From Eumeta japonica (Eukaryota; Arthropoda; Insecta; Lepidoptera; Psychidae): a DNA stretch of 64,000 bases. The position numbers and the translations under genes were made by a program. Shown in pieces: positions 12,420 to 24,660 of the stretch (within the stretch, counting starts at the first letter, position 1; every line of letters starts with the position of its first letter). Below the pieces are notes generated by a model that had not been told where the DNA came from, searched no databases, and saw only the letters and a list, made by a program, of their open reading frames with translations. The stretch lies in assembly GCA_005406025.1 (NCBI GenBank), contig BGZK01000011.1, positions 806,001-870,000 of the forward strand, in the 5' to 3' direction.

Positions 12420-13200
12420 TTAGTGCTCTGCTGGCCGTTGGTGATAAGAGCCTTTGAACATCCCTCGCTGTGTCATGAAGTATTGAGAGGCTTCGTAGTA
12501 TCCCTGTGGCTGTGGGACTCTTGTGATTGCATTCTTGTGTTTTAACGAATCCGGTTTGACCACTGGTTATTTGAGAAAAAGTACGCAGCTGACTTTTTTA
12601 TGCACTGCATGAATTTATTTGGTCATTCAATTTCTAACAAAATAAAAACATTTTTTTTATGTTTTCCAAAGAACACGTAGAGTCTTGTTTAAATCAGGAA
12701 TGAGGAAAATTTTCTTCTCAAGCTAGTTTTTTCAAAATGAAGCTCATTTAGAAGTTTTAACGCTTCAAATAAAGTTTTTATAACTTCTAATTTATAGGAC
12801 TGGTTTCTAGCCAGCACATCTATAGCCTTTAAAATTTTACGAATAGCCACACGCCGTACATTTTGTTCCCTGTTCAGATTTTCGTTCTCTAGATTTTATT
12901 GTGTCTGACAAAATGCTATCCAGTTCTGAAATAAAACTTGGTGCTTTGCGAAATTTTGCATTGTTGAGAACTAGACAAGATTTTGACATTTTTTTTTTAA
13001 TATATCTTCATGAACATCAGAGTCATAAGCTTTTCCGACGTTGATGAGTTCCCTGTGTGCATCCAGTACATCATCTGTCAAAAATTAAGATGTGTTTGTC
13101 TCCACAACTGTTTCCTGAACTCTTGTATCTGAGGGTTCAGATGGGTGCAAGTCCTCCAATTCGGGTATAATATCCTGTTGTTCGTCCGGTACGGGTGTTT
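12420..13200 (-). pseudogene. unrecognised coding relic, several frames
   Basis: Read on the minus strand from 13,200 down. A Glu/Pro-rich stretch (QQDIIPELEDLHPSEPSDTR), then DDVLDAHRELINVGKAYDSD after a stop, then VRRVAIRKILKAIDVLARNQ with a helical continuation, and finally PQPQGYYEASQYFMTQRGMF ending at TAA 12420. Each piece is open for 35-55 codons and protein-like, but stops and frameshifts separate them. I do not recognise the family. It sits next to the Harbinger relic and may come from another transposon or a dead gene. Confidence 0.4.
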
Positions 13201-13384
13201 AAATTATTATATTTACATAAATCAATAAATAGCTGACAGTACCCAAGTACTAATGGGATTACAGCATGCCTTCTGAGGATTCGGAAATACAATATGCATC
13301 CTATGGATTCTTCACCCGTTTAGAGTGTGATTATATGTAAAACAAAGAAAAAAACATGTATAAAATAACATTTTATAACAAGCA

Positions 13385-13715
13385 AAGTATTTACAGTCAT
13401 ATTATTAAATCCTACAGTCTATGTAAAGTATTTGCACAATGTGTGTCATCATATACATTTAGGATCACATACACAACTGACTCTATGGATCCAGACAACT
13501 GCGCGAAGTATTTGCATATTAAATTATATAACCGAAAAGTATTTGCCGTCACTTCTCTGTTTACATACCTAAATAATTAAATACTCCGATAATTACGAAG
13601 AATTTACAAATTGAAAGAAGACAAGCAAAGTATTTGCATTCATAAGGTTTTCTAAGATTATTTATAATATAGGCAGTGTTTGACATATGGTAAATAACCA
13701 TCACAGTATTTGAAA
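13385..13715. repeat. cluster of AAGTATTTGC decamers
   Basis: Exact copies at 13426, 13506, 13537 and 13628, with near copies at 13385 (AAGTATTTAC) and 13704 (CAGTATTTGA). Spacing is irregular (31-91 bases), so it is not a simple tandem array. Confidence 0.75.
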
Positions 13716-14635
13716 TCATGAAAGCTGTATAATAATGTGAGTTATCTAAAGATGATTCGATAATAATTACATGAGTTATCCCAATCATCATCTGACGAAG
13801 AACCGTTACTCTGTTATATTTAATTTTTATTACGCCGGTCCATTTTTCTTTCCCACCTTTTTATCTTCCTCTTAATCTTTTCTTCGTCCAATTTGCGTGT
13901 CGCTATTATTTACAAATAAAAATAATTTCTAAATCACAAACGTGAAATTAATACGAAACGGATACTTCAACGTGAAAATAACTAATGTCCATTGCAGAGA
14001 ACGTTATCAGCTATCACACTTTTTGTTTTACTCTTAAAATCGCGCGGACGAGGAACTCGAAGTATACTGACTTCAAGTTATGTCGGACTAAGCATGAAAA
14101 TAATTCGTAGCGTTACGCGTGGCGGTGACAGCCAGGTCTTCGGTACTAAAAATCGCGTTATTTTCTTTATATACGAGAATGAGTGAACTTTGGCACACTG
14201 GGTAAGGTATATCGTCGTGGGACAGTTGCATACATTTTCCGAATACGGCAAAATTGTGTACAGCTCGCTTACTCTATTTCTGTCGTTTTCTGCTGTAACC
14301 CACGAGCTAGGAGCGGCGACCGATATTTTAAGTTTGGTTTTGAAATAAAAAAATTCGAATCTATCTGTCTCACCCCCTACCACGTGATAGGCCACGAAGT
14401 GTCTGATGCTACCATTTATTTCAATCTGTTATATAATACTAAAAAAAGAAAGCTAATTCGACATGATTTTATCTTCTCCGGTGGAACAATTTTAGAATAA
14501 ATTATTTTAGATGTTTAATATTGTTTGGCCTTAGCTTTGTTTAATGCAATTTACGAAAACTATTAGAGGAACTCAAAAAGAATTGTTAGTGTACTCAAAG
14601 AATACGATAAACCAGCGCGTCATCTTCATATATCT

Positions 14636-14769
14636 TAGCCAAATTTTAAATCATCCGAAACCAATGAGCTTGCATGAAACAATTAATGGATATAAGTGAC
14701 GCAAGAGATATGTGCAAGGATCATACCGTGTGGAGATCTATAGTCTCTACCTACCCCTCTGGAAAATAG
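14636..14769 (+). mobile_element. C-terminal tail remnant of a transposon ORF, copy 1
   Basis: From ATG 14686 the frame reads MDISDARDMCKDHTVWRSIV, then STYPSGK and TAG. A degenerate copy of the same stretch lies at 36,266-36,412, which shows it is a dispersed element. I think it is the end of a retrotransposon or transposon protein, but I cannot name the family. Confidence 0.5.
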
Positions 14770-14932
14770 GTGTCAATAGATAAAAAAAAAACAGAAACAA
14801 AATTTGCCTAAGAAACCTTTTTTTAATTTCTTTAAAGTGGATATTCTAATTAACGACTTTAGTACTTCACCAAAAAAAAAAATAACCTTTCTTTTGTCGT
14901 AAAGGCTTCCAATTTATTTTCAATGATTGGGT

Positions 14933-14960
14933 GTATGGTTTTGAAGTTTCAAAACCATAC
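14933..14960. repeat. perfect 13-bp hairpin
   Basis: GTATGGTTTTGAA and its exact complement are separated by GT. The GGTTTTGAAGTTTCA half repeats once more just downstream. Confidence 0.85.
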
Positions 14961-15496
14961 AGGTTTTGAAGTTTCACATATGTGTCCATTTCGTGTAATC
15001 AAAAACTTCCAGCGAACACCACAATTAAAGGCTGAGAAAAATACTAAAACATATAAAATTTTAATTTTTTACAAAAATATATAAACAAAAACTTTTTCCT
15101 AGGGCCGTTCGTATGCAGCAATCCCTACGTCCCTTATATCGACTCCGTCCTGAAACTTAACCCACGTGCACACCATTCGCCATACATGGAAACAATTTCG
15201 AATCAGATCTCACATTATCGGTTCCGGAATCCAGTGATTTCCTGCTTCCAATATTGATTTCGATTCCAATCCCTGTTTAGATTTGTTTCTAAGTCCGAAA
15301 AACGTAGCAATGAAAAATGATTTTGCATTATGTTACATTCATCGATATAAGCTATGGATAAGCTAAGCGATAGTGTAGCTTTTTTGTAAATGGAAGAATT
15401 CTTGGAATCTGCAATAGCACAAATATACAGATAACGCCAAAACGAAATGTTAATGGTCTACTTTACTTGGGGAACTTCTTATCGACGAAGGAATTT

Positions 15497-15972
15497 TGAC
15501 GTGACAACGTCTTAAATTAGGTTGCGGCTGGGAGTCACTTATGAAAAAGTGTAACGCTCGGTAACGTTACGATGAGTCACCGAACGAGAGAGAGGCCCGC
15601 CGAATGCCTTGCGTCTCTCTCCCACTCAACTATGATCGGTCTGCCGCGCGCGCGCAGCACTAGAGAATTAGTGCATAGCTTGCAAATGTATTGCAAGTTA
15701 TTGTATGTATATTTGTATATAAATACGTATGTATGTGTAAAGGTAAAAATAAAATTTTGTTAATATGAAATTCAGTGCGAGATTCTTTGTATAAATTAAT
15801 GTTTTAAATATAATTCTTTGTATAAATAAATGTTTTAAATTGTTACTATTATTTCATCCTTCTTCCTACTATACGAATGAATATTCACATTAAAATGATT
15901 TTACCATTCAAAGTCGTTGTCACGTAAAACTTTCGCCCGTATACCGACTTTACAGGCAACCAATTTTTTAAA
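15497..15972. repeat. dispersed repeat family, copy 1
   Basis: Begins TTTTGACGTGACAACGTCTT and ends GTCACGTAAAAC...CAACCAATTTTT. Positions 15,685-15,972 match 31,441-31,726 almost base for base. The TTT.ACGTGACAACG word occurs inverted near both ends, like a degenerate terminal inverted repeat. No ORF, so it is a non-autonomous DNA element of unknown superfamily. Confidence 0.8.
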
Positions 15973-18900
15973 ATCGGTTCAGTAATTTGGTTCGATAGTA
16001 CGAATTGGCAGACGGAATCGGGGACAGTTGCTAGTTTTTGTAATCATAAACCTTCCCTTATTTAATCGTATACAAAATTTCAATTATACAATCGTATACA
16101 AGCGGAACAATTATGCAAACATATTTACTACTACACGATACGATATACGATTGTGGGTTCGTTAGGAATTCATAACATATTATAAATTAAAAACATTTGT
16201 AGCTTCATTACATTTTTTAGCGTTCTTAGCTGAATGCAGCTAGACGCTCGTATATGAATGTCGTCATATGTAAAACTGAGTAAGTTGATAAAACTAAAAA
16301 AATGCGCTTGACCCTTTACAAAAAGTTAAGAGAATTATGCTGTGTCCACTGTCGCCGCTGCACGCCTGGAAAGTGAATCATGGGCTGCGTCACGTCCAAA
16401 ATGCATTACAGTCACAATGACGAATAGTTAAAAAATTATTTTGCATTTATGTAAATTAGATAAATTTCCATATTGTATGACACATACAAAAAAAAATTGA
16501 ATACATGTTTGATTATGTACTTAACTAATATTCTTTTCTTTAACTGGCTCATACTATACTCCTCACAATAAGAGACATCTTCAATAGTCTCATGTTTTTG
16601 GCAGGAAAATATTTACGTCATTAATAAATTGAGTGTTGTGTATAGAACATTTTACAATAGTGTCGAATTATGGACGCATGTAATTAACTAAGAAAGTTCT
16701 TTAAAACACTAAGGACAGTGCTAATATTTTAAAAATATACGTCAAATTTCTCGAAAAATATAGCACGTCAAAAGCAATAAGGTAAGCGAAACAACCATGC
16801 TATTTACGTAATAGGGCGAACGTAGACGACCGTGCCAAAAAGGTATTTAGTACGTATTACTCGTACGTGACAACATACATACTAAGCATACAACAAATTC
16901 ATGTAGAGTATACCAAAACATTTTGACACTGTTTTTACATAATAGGTAAATTATTAGAAAAAATTATATAAAACGCGTAGGGTTGTCATTAAAATGGTAT
17001 CATTTAAATGCTTTTGCAGAATGATTTTTGAATTATTCACCACGTATCGCTCACAAATTCCATTGTACTCTGACGCCACTGTCTTTGAACCTAACAAGCA
17101 TTTAAGTACATAGTTTTGAACAAGAAGTTTAAATTTGAATTCGTCGACCGATGCACGGATTACAGCTCTGGGTCGCTATATGTTCATTCTTATGAGTAAG
17201 CATTAACACCAAAATTAGAGAAACATTGTGAAATTCATGCAATGTGACTTAGTACTACTATAATAACGTTTAATTTAACTATAATAACATTTTAATATAA
17301 CATTTAATTTCAAACATATTTCAGAGCCTACAATAAGCAAATGTGGTCCAGAATAGAATAGTTTACTAACATGTACAATATTACAGGTATATTCTGATGA
17401 ATTATGTAAACTGACTAAACGTTATGACTAAAAGTAAAATCAGAATTGCAATCAGTTAAAAAACATTGAAATATAAAGCCATCAAAAATTCTATGCTATC
17501 TCTTTCCTGCAAAACGGAATTTAACATTACACTATAGGCCTTAATAAACAATGACGTCACTGAGTACTAACGTCTTTTCTGTCTAATTTAGAATTTAAAA
17601 CAGTAATTATTCAGTCGTTCTTGTAATTATCGAAAAAACGCATTCACTACACTGTTACTTAAACAAAAACGCTTTAAATACGGTAATATAAAAAGTTACT
17701 GAAATACTTTATTTTGGAGATGGATTAATTATATAAAATTTTTAAGAATTCAAAAGTAAATGACGTCTAATACACAGCGTATACTGTTTAAAAAGTAAGG
17801 TGCTCATGGATTAATTGTGGATATTTTTGTATTACACAGACGTATAAAAATAATCATGAAATGATACATATGAAAGTCATTTTCTTCGTGTAATTTGTCC
17901 TTTTTAGTAAAGGTCAAATTAGATTGAATACGGGAATTCGACTATATATACAGTATTAACGAAATGAAAGCTATTCTTGATATAAAATTCAACACTGTCA
18001 AATGCCAAATGAATCTAAGTATTTCATTTACCATTTATTAGTTTGATTAATTTCTTATCTAGATTAAATTACATACAATTGAACACATGGAGTGCGATCT
18101 GAGGCTACCTACGCCCGAAAATACTTTGTATTGTTTATTTTTTCTAGACAGTGTGTAATTAATTGATCGTTAAGTAATTAGATTCCTCGGAATCGCTTCA
18201 CCAAATAATCTAATTGACGCGACGTGACGCCAGAGTTTTGGTCTATTTAGCCGTTTATACACCGCACGACGGCGAGGGGCGAGTTACACTGGCCTCTTTC
18301 GCCATAATGGGTGTCGAATAAAGGAATCTCGTCTTGTAAAACGCAAAAATGCGATAAGTTTACCCCGCGTGTGCCGCGATAACAGCGCTACTGCGATAAC
18401 AATGTTTGTGGTACAGCGAATAACAGAGCCTTTTTTTTTTCTCGTGAGCACAATCGAGGCGCTGGCGCGCGGCGTGGGCGTCGTCGGCGCGCACAGTTCA
18501 CTGTCCAGCCGCCGCGCGCCCACTTATCCTGTGACCCTTCCGCGCTTCCGCCGTACTCGTAACGAACGCAGATAAAAATAAAATTATCAGACGAAAACAT
18601 CCGTTCTGGCGAACTTTAAAAATACCAGGAACGTGTTTTAATTTTTTTCACAATGAGTATCTCTGACTGACCGACAGTCGTACTTCAGTCTGTCAAATAA
18701 TACAGTAAGCAAAGAGATTTAGATTTCAGTACTGTACACCAGGAGTAGATAATGCGGACAAAATCGTGAAAATAGATAAGTCGATCGACGTGGTGAGATG
18801 TGCACCAGCGTAACTAGGCAACAATTAGCGACGCGCGATATCTATGTATTTACATAGAAATACTCCTTTCTATAAGTATAGGTATTAGTTATACCTTTTT

Positions 18901-19122
18901 GATGACTGAATATTTGAAACCAAGCTATTTAAATATATATTAGGGTGCAACAAAAAAAAATATTTTCTTTAGTTACCGAGAAAACATCGTTCACGGCGAG
19001 GAACAAAATCTGGAAAGTTTGAGCTGTTAATATTAATATTAAAAAGTGTCTCATCACGATTTAAATAACACAGGGTATTTTTTTATTTGAAATTTATAGC
19101 GTTCTAACAAATTAATGTATTG
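15973..19122. other. intergenic with a candidate regulatory block at 18,160-18,600
   Basis: No gene supported. The block 18,160-18,600 is GC-richer and non-repetitive. It has three TGCGATAA/CGCGATAA words (18,351-18,398), a further GATAA at 18,571 and TAAT-rich words near 18,150-18,215. This resembles an enhancer or promoter; no function is shown. Confidence 0.4.
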
Positions 19123-19480
19123 TAAAAACTACCGCTACCACTACCACTACCGATCCTGTTTTCGATTTCAGGTAGTTTCACCATTAGTTAAATCCAGTCC
19201 TGCTCTCGATTTCAATCCTCGATTTCTCTTTCCCGATCACAACATCGCAATCTTTATGGTCTTTATGTGGAATAATTTGTGGATTATTTCACAGCGACGT
19301 TATCATTGATATCCAATGCCAATAACGAACCTGTTTTCAATTTAAATTCCGGTTTCACAGTCGGTTCAGATTCGGTCCTGCTTTATATTCTAGTTTTGCG
19401 TCTCTCTTTTTTCCAATCACGCTATCCCTTTAGATTCCCATATCGATTTCGCTTCCGATATGAATTGCGATTTCTCGTAG
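19123..19480 (-). mobile_element. degenerate (GAATCG)-like interior of a Helitron-like element
   Basis: Plus strand reads as degenerate CGATTTC/TTCCGATT words. The same style of sequence precedes CTAG ends at 25.6-26.0, 28.8-28.9 and 39.5-39.7 kb on the other strand. No clear terminus here. Confidence 0.4.
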
Positions 19481-19740
19481 ATTATATCGTACAAGAACGT
19501 ATTAGTGAAGGGTATAAAATACCATGCGTATAATACAGGATATATTTTATCTGTGTGCTACTTCGTCTAAATCCGTTTAGCCATTTATGTACAATCGAAT
19601 TACAAGCAACCAAGCATAGTCAAAAACTATCTCATGTGTAATATTACAATAACAGGATATAATATTGACAAAAGTAAAAACGCTATCGAACGTTTTAATT
19701 TTCTATGATTTTCTTATCATTAAATTATTAATATTAATCA

Positions 19741-19776
19741 TATAATTACAATAGGAGTAATCCTATTGTAATTATA
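19741..19776. repeat. perfect 16-bp hairpin
   Basis: TATAATTACAATAGGA and its complement around GTAA. Partial copies of the arm continue to 19,832, giving nested inverted repeats. Confidence 0.85.
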
Positions 19777-19832
19777 GGATTACTCCTATAGTAATTATGT
19801 CCTATTGTAAAATAGGATATAATTACAATAGG

Positions 19833-21400
19833 AATACTTTCTTACTCTCGCTGTCAATCTAACTCATCGTCTCACACCAAGTGTACTCTCTCCCCTTTTT
19901 ATCAATCCTGATCGCTCACTCTAACACCGCTCCTTGTCTAAACAAAGCAAACAATAAGTATCGCCCACAAATTAAAATAGAATTAATTAAAAAAAAATCT
20001 ATTTTAATCTTCTAACTGTTCTTATGATAAAGAACATTAGAACCAGGTTGAGTATTGTTGAGCTATGAAAAATCATTTACACGAACAGACAGACTAACAA
20101 ATAAAAAGTAGCCTATGTCCGTTTTCTAGTGTTAAACTATCTCCGTGCCAAATTTCATCAAATTCGGTTTAGTGGTTTAGGCGTGAAAACGTGACACATA
20201 GACCAACAGACAGCCTGAGATACTTTCACATGTAAAATATTTATATGGAAAATTCCATCTCATAGCGTTAATGACATTCTTTCTCGCTCTCGCTTTCCCT
20301 GACCACACCTTAACACTATATGTATCTCCAAGCCTCACCCCTCTCAATCCTTTTCTCCATCCCCTAGCCTCTCTCTTTCTCCACGTTAAGCGAACCAATA
20401 AGCGTGACCAACAAATTAAGATAAATATATTAAATCGTTAACAGACGAACAGTGATTTGCTTTTTACGTGCCGTTGAGTTTTATTAGTAGGTATATTACT
20501 CGTATATCTTATCAAACTCGGTTACGTCATTGTCAGGTTTTGAGAAGACATACAGACAAACAACGAGGAAGACAAGCAATTTATACATCATACAGTGGTA
20601 TTTTCTATTCAGTATACCAAATTTCAGACAAAATTAAAGAAATTTTAGACAAAGTTATATCCGCATTAAAATTTATATTATTATAGAACGTAAAGAGAAA
20701 TCAATAGGGAGAATAATTAACAAGTGTTGATGCATTACAGCCGAACCTGCTACTTCACATCCGTATTCTATGAGTGTCTCGTCAGTTGAAACAGCTCATT
20801 TTCGTGTTTTAAATTTCTTTTAACTTTAAGGAATTTGTTAATTCTATTTGACAGCCGATAGATCGACCTGGATAGCAAATTGCGCCCGCGCCCGTGACAA
20901 CCCTTGCCTACAGTCTGCACATCTATACTTTATGCCAAGTAATTGCAAACATTAGGAACGATGTGCATTCTTAACGTCACCTCATTAGGAATGCAACGTC
21001 CTTCCCAGTATTATAAAGAATGTATGAATACAATGCAAAATACATAAATAATACTTTCCAAAATCTATTAAAACATGTGTGTTCGTACGTAAAACTTCTA
21101 GTTCTTTAACGTGAACAAACAATATTCAATGTAAAATATCATTCTTGAGAAAACCGTTTAATATAAAATATTATTTATGTGAAATTTTATAATTAATATT
21201 TATTTTATGACTTACTGACCCATACATTTTTAAATTTATATTTGCCTGTCAGTCTTTAAAGTCAGAACATGTGATTGCGCAAATGATAAGCTACTGTATC
21301 CGTACTTTCTTTTATAACTTAAGAATAGTTTGACCGTCATTTGAGCTGTTGTCCTTTGCTTTAAAACAAAAAAAGTGTTTGATTCGTATTGTCTATATTA
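19833..21400. other. intergenic, dispersed-repeat fragments
   Basis: 20,060-20,215 carries CCAAATTTCATCAAATTCGG and TTAGGCGTGAAAACGTGACA with GACAGAC words, a combination found in many moth repeats. The rest is AT-rich with no gene seen. Confidence 0.4.
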
Positions 21401-21403
21401 ATA

Positions 21404-21840
21404 TTATGAAAAGGTAAAGTTTGTGAATTTGTAAATTTTGATGTAGGTAATAATCTCTGGAACTGCTCAGCCGATTCAGAAAATTCTGTCATTAATGGGA
21501 AGCTACCTTATTTCCGTACGCTATAAGCTATTTTTAATTCTTATATGAATTTGTGACATTTGTAATCACAGTGACAAAAATTTGAGTCGGAAAAAACCAG
21601 TCTCGTTGATTTATCGGCGTGCGCTGCCTAAACGCTACAAAATGAGAAAATAAAAAGTACATATATCAAAAATATTTACTCCTAATAATTTTACAAAAAA
21701 AAAATCCGTGAGACCATGTATCTGAGTTAATATTTCAGACAAAGAGACGGTTTTTGGTGAAAGTGAAATAAATCTTACAGTCGTTAGCCTCCCCAGTCCG
21801 TAAACGACCAGCGTGGCGGGCTTAGGGTCCAAGCCCAAAT
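21404..21840 (+). mobile_element. Helitron-like or related element, 5' part, copy 1
   Basis: Starts TCTATATTAATATTATGAAAAGGTAAAG, the style of 5' end I associate with lepidopteran Helitron-like elements (TC start, ATATTAT). A second, diverged copy at 23.9-24.3 kb shares the opening, CGCTGCCTAAACG(C/G)T and a TTAATATTTCAG..AAA..ACGGTTTT block. Confidence 0.45.
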
Positions 21841-21929
21841 CTGAAATAAAATGATTATGGAAGGGTATGGCTTAGGAGAGGGGTAAATAAAACCGGACAG
21901 AAGAATCAGCATATAAATTTCATGGATGA

Positions 21930-21957
21930 ATTATATATATATATATGTGTGTGTGTG
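21930..21957. repeat. (TA)n(TG)n microsatellite
   Basis: ATATATATATATAT followed by GTGTGTGTGTG. Confidence 0.95.
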
Positions 21958-22171
21958 GGATTTTGAGAGCATCAAAATGTTTTGTTCTAAACTTTAATAG
22001 GGTATAATCAAGACCGAAATTTGGTACACTCATTCTGAAAGTTTTATAATTAAAAACATAAAAAAATAAATTTAGTTTCTCAAACAGTTATTGTTTAGCC
22101 TATTTCAATTTTCAAGGAATATAAATTGATGTGGACTTTTAGGTCAAAATTCTGAAATATTCAAAGTTAAG

Positions 22172-22174
<3 letters not shown>

Positions 22175-22216
<42 letters not shown>

Positions 22217-22262
22217 CACACACATGCACGCATCGCACACACACGCACACATATACATATAT
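22175..22262. repeat. compound (AT)18 / (AC)n microsatellite
   Basis: 36 bases of AT from 22,175 to 22,210, then AC repeats with ATGC interruptions up to about 22,262. Confidence 0.95.
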
Positions 22263-22379
22263 GTCTGTTACTATATACATTTCGTCAGTCTGTACATTCA
22301 TATCTTTTGTAACATATCATCATAGATGTTCGTTTTATGATTGACCCTAATTCTACCATTTTTTTAAATATATGTTTAT

Positions 22380-22680
22380 CTGTCTAAACGTCTATTTGTC
22401 TGATTTTTTTACTTAAGAAAGTTTCACCTATCTCAATGAAATTTAGTATACAATAAGAGAATATAATTGCGCGAATGATAAGCTACTGTATGTCAATACG
22501 TCTGTCTGTCTATCTGGATTTTCTTTTATAACTTAAGACGATTTCCGGGATCTTGTTACACAGTAAGAACATATGATTGTGCACATGATAGACTACTTTA
22601 TGTTAGCTGTCTGTCTATTTATCTGTCTGTATCTTCTTTTATATCTTAAAAAACTGACTAAGAGTATATCGGACTTTAGG
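22380..22680. repeat. degenerate tandem units with GATTGCGCAAATGATAAGCTAC
   Basis: Two adjacent units (around 22,454 and 22,566, about 112 bases apart) share AGA.ATAT.ATTG.GC..ATGATA..CTACT and GTCTGTCT...TTCTTTTATA.CTTAA. Related units lie at 21,262-21,320 and 23,738-23,770. Confidence 0.6.
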
Positions 22681-23236
22681 TAAAAATGCGGAAGAAAAAC
22701 ACCAAACAGTTTGTGTCAACCTCGGTGTGGCACACTGTACATACTACATAAATTGATAAACACGTACACAACATATTGTTTAACTAAAATAATTATAATC
22801 TTGTCTTGATAAAGATAAAGTAATTAAATACGAAAACAAAAATATAGTTCGCGTAAACGTCGGTGTCATGACATTTCTCTCTTGTCAAACTTTATTATTC
22901 TTCACAGCGTCGCGACACACGGAGTCCGGATACGCCACACGGACCATGCTCATTATAAGGTTACGAAGCCATTATAACAAAGAAATGCACTATATGAGAA
23001 AAGCATATTGCTACATATTTCCCAGGCAGAATAATTTTAAGCACTTTAGTCGCCTATAAATAGAAAAACAAGTAGGTATGTCAATTATTACTATTGAACT
23101 AGTGTAAACTAAAGCGCATTAGCAAAAAAGCGTGTCTTCAGGGCACTTACATGCTTTTATTGAGAAAGGCAGATTTTCGGCAATAAATCAAAAACAATAT
23201 ATCCGATCATGTTCAAAATAATTTAATGGAAATTAT

Positions 23237-23306
23237 TAAAATATAAAAAATAACGAAGGTAATACTTAACAAATAAAGCGTTACCTTCGTTATTTTTTAA
23301 ATTTTA
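23237..23306. repeat. inverted repeat, 26-bp arms, one mismatch
   Basis: Arms 23,237-23,262 and 23,281-23,306 contain TAACGAAGGTAA / TTACCTTCGTTA with an 18-base spacer. Confidence 0.9.
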
Positions 23307-23624
23307 TAAACATATATGTTTAGAAAATAAATGGGGGGGACATAATTTCTCCTACTTTCGAAGCTATTATTTCAGAAAATATTCAATTAATCGAAAACTT
23401 GCTTAAAAATTTTAAAATATTTTTAAAAGAACTGTCGAAATATGTGCCACACGTTAATATTTACTGAAAAAAAATTTTTTCAGCTTCTGTTACATGTATC
23501 TAGTGTCCCCCATAGAAATATTTATTTTTGTTATATAACTATTAAACTAAGTAGCAGCTTATATAAGACACCTACATTATAAATTTCATCGATATACGTC
23601 TTATAGTTTTTGTATAAAATGCCT

Positions 23625-23705
23625 GTGACATACAGGCGGACGGACGGACATGAAGAAACTATAAGGGTTTCGTTTTTACCTTTTTGCTCAGAACCTTAAA
23701 AAGAT
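23625..23705. repeat. fragment of a moth-type dispersed repeat
   Basis: GGCGGACGGACGGACATGAA then TTTCGTTTTTACCTTTTTGC and CAGAACCTTAAAA. This order (GGACGGAC, CCGTTTTTACC, GGAACCCTAAAA) recurs across lepidopteran genomes; here only a fragment remains. Confidence 0.4.
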
Positions 23706-23756
23706 TTCATCCGATATCAATAAAAATGGTGTACACTCAGAACAAATGATTGCGCA

Positions 23757-23875
23757 AACGATATTGTGTGTCTGTTTCTCTCTGTGTGTTTATGTGTGTG
23801 CTTGTGTACGTGTATCTGTGTGGGTGGGTGTGTATGTGCGTGCATATGTGTGTCCGTCCCTGTGTATGTGTGTAT
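23757..23875. repeat. degenerate GT-rich tract
   Basis: TGTGTG words broken by C, A and GGG. Low complexity. Confidence 0.85.
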
Positions 23876-23936
23876 CATGTAAATCTGTCATTTAATCTAT
23901 GATAAAAGAAGTATTTGTTTCTTATTTATTCATAAC

Positions 23937-24340
23937 AATATTCTGAAGAGGTCAAGTTTTTATAAATTTGTAATTTTGGATATGAGGTGTATCTCTAGAA
24001 CTACTGCTCCAATGCCAAAAATTTTGTCTGTAATACGAAGCTCTCATTCTGATTCCTGAATACTATAAACTCATTTTAATTCTGATAAAGATGTATTTTA
24101 AGGGAAAAATCACAATAACAGTAATTGAAGTAAGAAAAAAACTAGACGTTTATTTAATTTATTGCATTCGCTGCCTAAACGGTTTAAAAGAAGGAAATAA
24201 AATGAATATCAAAAATTTAACCATTAATAGCTCTACAAATAAGTCCACAGTTCCATATATCCATGTTTAATATTTCAGCTACAAAAACGGTTTTATATTA
24301 AAAATGAGAGAAAACCAAATGGAATTTGGACATGGTTTTA
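23937..24340 (+). mobile_element. Helitron-like or related element, copy 2
   Basis: Diverged relative of 21,404-21,840, in the same orientation and with the same order of shared blocks. No transposase or helicase frame. Confidence 0.4.
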
Positions 24341-24383
24341 AAGTAGATTCTATGAATTCTTATAAAAACAAATAGTTTAATTC

Positions 24384-24660
24384 GTATGGAGCGGTGTAGG
24401 CTCGGTGGTTAAGATTAGGCTCCAGATCAGAAGATATCAGGTATGATCCTGACCACGGTCGAATCGACCAATGACTTTTTAACTCAAATCAGCGCACGCG
24501 CTCCGTGCTTCGGTGAACACATGAAGCTGCCGGTCGCGGACATGGTCATCGCATTAGTGACGCCAATCTTAAACTGCCCCCAATCCACACTAGACTAGCT
24601 TGGAAGGCTAAGGTTCAAAAGCCCGTCAATTTGTGTGGTGATTGTGGATTGTAGATTATG
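24384..24660 (+). mobile_element. tRNA-derived SINE-like element
   Basis: GGCTCGGTGGTTAAG at 24,399 resembles a pol III A box, and GGTATGATCCT at 24,440 a degenerate B box (consensus GGTTCGANNCC), at tRNA-like spacing. A GC-richer body follows (CGCACGCGCTCCGTGCTTCG...). The cloverleaf cannot be completed, so it is not a tRNA gene. No poly(A) end identified. Confidence 0.5.

Noticed and set aside
14183..14500. 105-residue frames on both strands
   Set aside because: Overlapping frames in opposite directions with no motif; chance openness.
24399..24450. tRNA gene
   Set aside because: A and B boxes are degenerate and no acceptor stem or anticodon arm can be formed; a SINE head fits better.
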